Below are positions 5,305-8,375 of a DNA stretch of 8,375 nt, in pieces. The first letter of the stretch is position 1; each line of letters opens with the position of its first letter. Where the stretch lies: contig CANHQC010000077.1 of NCBI GenBank assembly GCA_947462695.1, positions 1 through 8,375 on the forward strand, written 5' to 3'. The notes under the pieces were generated by a model. That model saw nothing but the letters and a program-made list of their open reading frames with translations, was not told the origin of the DNA and did no database searches. The DNA is from Flavobacteriales bacterium. GTDB taxonomy: Bacteria > Bacteroidota > Bacteroidia > Flavobacteriales_D > Crocinitomicaceae. Position numbers and translations under genes: made by a program.

Positions 5305-7926
5305 TTAATAGTGAACTTCTATACTGCCTTTGTAGGTTTCGGAAGTGCTTTCGCCGCTGCTCAAAACATAGAAGTAGGTGCCGCATGGGACGCGTTCATT
5401 TTTTCCGTCAAGGGAAATTCCATGATTGGAACGACAGTCCCAGTTGTTTTGAAAATTCTTTTGCGTGAAAATCAAATTTCCCCAACGGTTGAAAATCTGA
5501 ATGGAGTGAATTTCATTTGGATCAAGTCCAGAGATGTGCCACGTGTCGTTTAGCCCATCAAGATTTGGCGTTATAAGTTCGGGAATAAATAAGCAATCCA
5601 AAGCATTTTCAATGAGGATGTAAGTAGAGTCTCGATTCATACAATCATTGGTATCTGTCACGATGAGATAGTACCATCCCTGATCTTCAAGAGTAACATC
5701 ACTCACACTGATGTAATGTGCATTGGAGGTATGTCCATTTGGTCCATCCCACGAGCAATTATTGTTGCCGTTTGCATAAAGTGTTACTTGATCATCTAGA
5801 CATAATATGCTATCAGTCAATTGAATTGATGATTCTGGGAGTGGTGTTACTTCAAGTGAAATACTGTCCTGTGATAAACAACCGTTGGTGTTTATTCCCT
5901 CAAGATAATATGTCCCACTATCCGTCAGATGAAGTTGAGGAATGCTTAAAATAGGAGAATCAATGTCATTCCCATTGGGCAAAAGCCACAAGTAGGTGGC
6001 TGCTCCTAAAGCGGTAATGGTGACGGATGAATTTTCACAGTGCTTGATTGCATTATCGCTGATCTCGAGTTCAATTTCTGGTAATGCGTTAACCTGGATA
6101 TAGATGGAATCATGATTGGTGCATCCATCAGTTTCACCTGCTACAGCATAGTAGCCGTTTTCTGTTGGCATGAGCAAACAAGAGGATTGGGTGGAACCAT
6201 TGAACCATTGAAGGGATGTTGCACCGATCGCCGAGAGTAGGATTGAATCGCCTTGACAGATTTGAAGGGTGTCACCATTAAGAATGTCAATGTGAGGCAA
6301 TGGCTTGACTGTAACAGAAGTTTCTAAAATCTGTTTGAAGTCGCAAAGTCCAGTAACTTCGCAGGTGTAAGTTTGTGAGCTTTCGGGTTGAATGGAAATG
6401 CTCTGACTTGTTTCCCCCGTTTGCCAGAGATAGGAATTTGCATCAGGCGGTGCGGATAAGAGTAGGGTGTCGCCCATGCAGATTGGTGGTGAATCGACAA
6501 TTTCAGGGAAAAGAACACCAGATTCTGCCGTAATCGTGTAGCCACAAATATCTCCCGCAAAACCATCGACCATGAGGTAATAGTCAGCACCTACGCTTAG
6601 ATTGCTTGCGGTTAACGCAAAACCAGAACTGTTTTCTTTGAAGTCTGAAACGGGAATAAAGTTGGTGCAATTTGTTCCTGAAAAGATTTGCATTTGCAAT
6701 CCTCCGGAGGGGTAGTTGCCAATCCAGCACTCGTAAACGATCACATTCAAAACTGCTGTTGTTGCTGCTGCTGTGAAACGAATCCAAGAATTGTTGTTGA
6801 TGGTAACATTGAACCCCGAGGCACCTGCGCCCCATGGTCCTGCTTGACCGAATACCCCGCCGGTATTTACTCCATCTGGCATATTTGTTCCGTTGCTGTC
6901 TTCATTGTTTCCTTGCATGTTACTTGGTCGATCGGGAGTGTAGGCGGCACTTGTTGTTGCGCTGTAGCCGTTGATATCGCAGATATATAGGGCATTGGCA
7001 CATTCGTCATTGGTTGTTGTGGTAACACATAATCCGAAAGTTCCAGCCAAACTTCCGTATCCCCAAACTCTCAAAAAAAGTGTATCTCCGGGAACGAGAT
7101 TGGTAAGTGAAAGTTGAGGGAGAAGGTCATTTGACATTCCAGGATAAGCGCTGTGATCGTCGCTACAACCGATTTGGATCAAACCATTGCAGGACCCTGA
7201 ATACATCGCCATAACCCCATCGGTAATTGCACCCGTCCCGATGTTCGGTTTAGCCGTTATGTGGAGGTTCCCCGTTTGAGGAACACCGATTTTAAACCAC
7301 ACATCCTTGCTGTTTGCGGAAAAGCCACCTTGTTGCGGAAACGATCCTTCTGCACACATAGTTGGGGTAGGCGCATTGATCGTTGCGCTTGCACCTATGC
7401 TTGAAAATACACCATAAGTGCAGGTTGTGGTTACATTGGGAAGAACCAAGGCGCTGCATGGATCATCATTTAATGGAACCGTTGCTGTTTCTCCGAACAA
7501 ACAAATTGAAAAGCTTCCTGCATGTTGAGGCAAGTAATCGTAGACACGGAGGTAATACATTTGGCCAATAGTTAATCCGGTTAAATTCACCTCTTCATTT
7601 TGACCAATCCCCAAAGCATCTTTACAAATAATTGGCATTAAAGCACCGCAAGTTCCGCTGTATATTTGAACAACAGCATCGAATTGTGGTGAACTTTGAA
7701 CCGTTGCATGTATGAGTGGACTGCTGGCCACAAATCGATACCACACATCGTCGTCCGCATTGCCAGAGCAACCCACAAGTGATTGAGTGGCACCAATGGT
7801 TGATCCTGATGAAAAAATGCATGTTGAATTAATAGTGAGAAGGGTAGCGTTTGCACAATTGTCAGATTGACCGAAAGATGCTCGTACTGTGAATAAAAAC
7901 AAAGTTAGGATGAATTGCTTTTTCAT
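5305..7926 (-). CDS. large secreted protein with T9SS type B sorting domain
   Basis: An 873-residue exported protein. It starts with a signal peptide (about 1-20, ending SFGQ). Three N-terminal modules each open with a D/N-rich Cys motif: DNCANA (22-27), DDPCSA (154-159) and NDECANA (306-312). They have beta-rich, PPC-like content such as VWYRF, YYLRVYDY and LFLRVWGYG. Four Ig/PKD-like modules follow (about 474-543, 546-615, 617-696 and 698-775), each with C-x-(G/N/D)-(D/S) then an aromatic WxxG or SGTYY-type core and a PLP linker. The C-terminal domain (about 779-873) matches the gliding-motility/CHU_C type B signal: LFIPELITPN, DGLND, IQIFNRWGNLIF, CGTYFYVL, YKGSIEVHY. It is probably secreted by the T9SS and surface-attached or released. 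No protease or glycosidase motif is seen, so an adhesin or structural role is inferred. It overlaps the upstream gene by 4 bp. Confidence 0.95.
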   Translation of the reverse strand: MKKQFILTLFLFTVRASFGQSDNCANATLLTINSTCIFSSGSTIGATQSLVGCSGNADDDVWYRFVASSPLIHATVQSSPQFDAVVQIYSGTCGALMPIICKDALGIGQNEEVNLTGLTIGQMYYLRVYDYLPQHAGSFSICLFGETATVPLNDDPCSALVLPNVTTTCTYGVFSSIGASATINAPTPTMCAEGSFPQQGGFSANSKDVWFKIGVPQTGNLHITAKPNIGTGAITDGVMAMYSGSCNGLIQIGCSDDHSAYPGMSNDLLPQLSLTNLVPGDTLFLRVWGYGSLAGTFGLCVTTTTNDECANALYICDINGYSATTSAAYTPDRPSNMQGNNEDSNGTNMPDGVNTGGVFGQAGPWGAGASGFNVTINNNSWIRFTAAATTAVLNVIVYECWIGNYPSGGLQMQIFSGTNCTNFIPVSDFKENSSGFALTASNLSVGADYYLMVDGFAGDICGYTITAESGVLFPEIVDSPPICMGDTLLLSAPPDANSYLWQTGETSQSISIQPESSQTYTCEVTGLCDFKQILETSVTVKPLPHIDILNGDTLQICQGDSILLSAIGATSLQWFNGSTQSSCLLMPTENGYYAVAGETDGCTNHDSIYIQVNALPEIELEISDNAIKHCENSSVTITALGAATYLWLLPNGNDIDSPILSIPQLHLTDSGTYYLEGINTNGCLSQDSISLEVTPLPESSIQLTDSILCLDDQVTLYANGNNNCSWDGPNGHTSNAHYISVSDVTLEDQGWYYLIVTDTNDCMNRDSTYILIENALDCLFIPELITPNLDGLNDTWHISGLDPNEIHSIQIFNRWGNLIFTQKNFQNNWDCRSNHGISLDGKNERVPCGTYFYVLSSGESTSETYKGSIEVHY

Positions 7927-8246
7927 GGTTCCTCGGTTTTTGATTGTACCACACAGTTCAAGGGCAAAAGTCCAAATGCGAGCAAGACTCTTTTTACCAC
8001 AAGAGGACTAAAAGTTGGCGGTGAATCCGTTTGAGTAGGACCTTCCACCTCAAAATACACCTCGCCAAGTTCTTGGTCCGACTTAAGTTGAATACGGTGA
8101 GCGACAATTGGCAATTGTTCCAAGGAATCGTTCAATCGGGACAATTCATTGACCGATAGGTTTCCTGCGAAGGAATACCTGAATCCTTGAGCATAAAGAA
8201 AGGAAATTGCGCAGCTGCAAAGCAGTGTGAGGAGTGGTTTCAGCAT
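7923..8246 (-). CDS. small secreted protein, possible ferredoxin-like fold
   Basis: A 107-residue protein that I do not recognise. It has a signal peptide (residues 1-19, ending LYAQ; an internal LLCSC does not make a good lipobox). The mature part reads as strand (FRYSFAGN), helix (VNELSRLNDSLEQL), strand (IVAHRIQL), strand (ELGEVYFEVEG), a polar Pro/Thr linker, helix (SPLVVKRVLLAFGL), and strand (LNCVVQSK). This is the beta-alpha-beta-beta-alpha-beta order of HMA-like ferredoxin folds, without the metal-binding CxxC. The order is my reading, not a computed prediction. Its stop overlaps the next gene's start as ATGA (7923-7926), so translation is probably coupled to the large T9SS cargo gene. 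It is the first gene of the operon. Confidence 0.85.
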   Translation of the reverse strand: MLKPLLTLLCSCAISFLYAQGFRYSFAGNLSVNELSRLNDSLEQLPIVAHRIQLKSDQELGEVYFEVEGPTQTDSPPTFSPLVVKRVLLAFGLLPLNCVVQSKTEEP

Positions 8247-8275
8247 GAAGAATGTGTTTAATCAGTAGTTGAAGA

Positions 8276-8306
8276 TAAAGCTATTTCATTCTACCTAAAG
8301 CACAAA
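8276..8306 (-). promoter_or_regulatory. promoter of the T9SS cargo operon
   Basis: On the minus strand TTTG (8306-8303) is followed after 19 bp by TAGCTTTA (8283-8276), matching TTTG-N19-TAnnTTTG with one mismatch. Transcription would start near 8269, leaving about 22 nt of leader to the ATG at 8246. No other gene start lies between here and the window end. Confidence 0.5.
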
Positions 8307-8375
8307 ATCACATGCTAAAAATGACAAAAAACACTCACTTAAATTGATTAATGAACAATGTTTAAACTATCCAAC

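Noticed and set aside
5166..5553. Two overlapping plus-strand open frames across the porP-cargo junction
   Set aside because: They are antisense to two well-supported genes and have no recognisable domain or promoter.
8307..8375. Start of another gene at the right edge
   Set aside because: AT-rich sequence with no open frame, coding pattern or RNA structure long enough to support a call.

Overview
The window looks like chromosomal DNA of a Bacteroidota bacterium, most likely Flavobacteriales (a Crocinitomicaceae/Fluviicola-type genome is my guess from gene content). The evidence is a PorP/SprF-family type IX secretion (T9SS) protein beside a large secreted protein with a T9SS type B C-terminal domain, a Bacteroidota-type DUF2452 protein, and promoters of the Bacteroidota form TTTG-N18/19-TAnnTTTG without clear Shine-Dalgarno sequences.

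Layout from left to right. Positions 1-408 hold no gene. They contain two 116-bp direct repeat copies (3 mismatches), a third 5'-partial copy, and 7-bp tandem repeats at both ends in roughly inverted orientation. Next is a minus-strand block: efp (elongation factor P) with a good promoter, then a rho-independent terminator, then an alpha/beta hydrolase and a DUF2452 protein. The terminator's T-run abuts the likely hydrolase start, so the last two genes probably depend on read-through. Divergent from efp, on the plus strand, is a LapA-domain inner-membrane protein with a coiled coil. It converges with a minus-strand secreted protein made of six 16-residue repeats (beta-flower-like) ending in poly-phenylalanine. 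Upstream of that gene lies an FkbM-family methyltransferase.

The stretch 4041-4388 has no convincing protein gene. Its plus strand carries several local hairpins, including a GCAA tetraloop. A 9-bp perfect long-range complement (4202-4210 with 4370-4378) is followed directly by a T-run. I propose an unannotated structured RNA of about 185-240 nt. This is the most interesting item in the window.

The right half is a three-gene minus-strand operon with a recognisable promoter near 8276-8306: a small secreted protein with a predicted beta-alpha-beta-beta-alpha-beta pattern, a translationally coupled 873-residue T9SS type B cargo protein (three Cys-containing N-terminal modules, four Ig/PKD-like modules, sorting domain), and a PorP/SprF protein 10 bp further on. 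The arrangement fits a secreted adhesin-like protein encoded with a dedicated outer-membrane partner. The last ~70 bases (8307-8375) are AT-rich and hold no gene that I can support.
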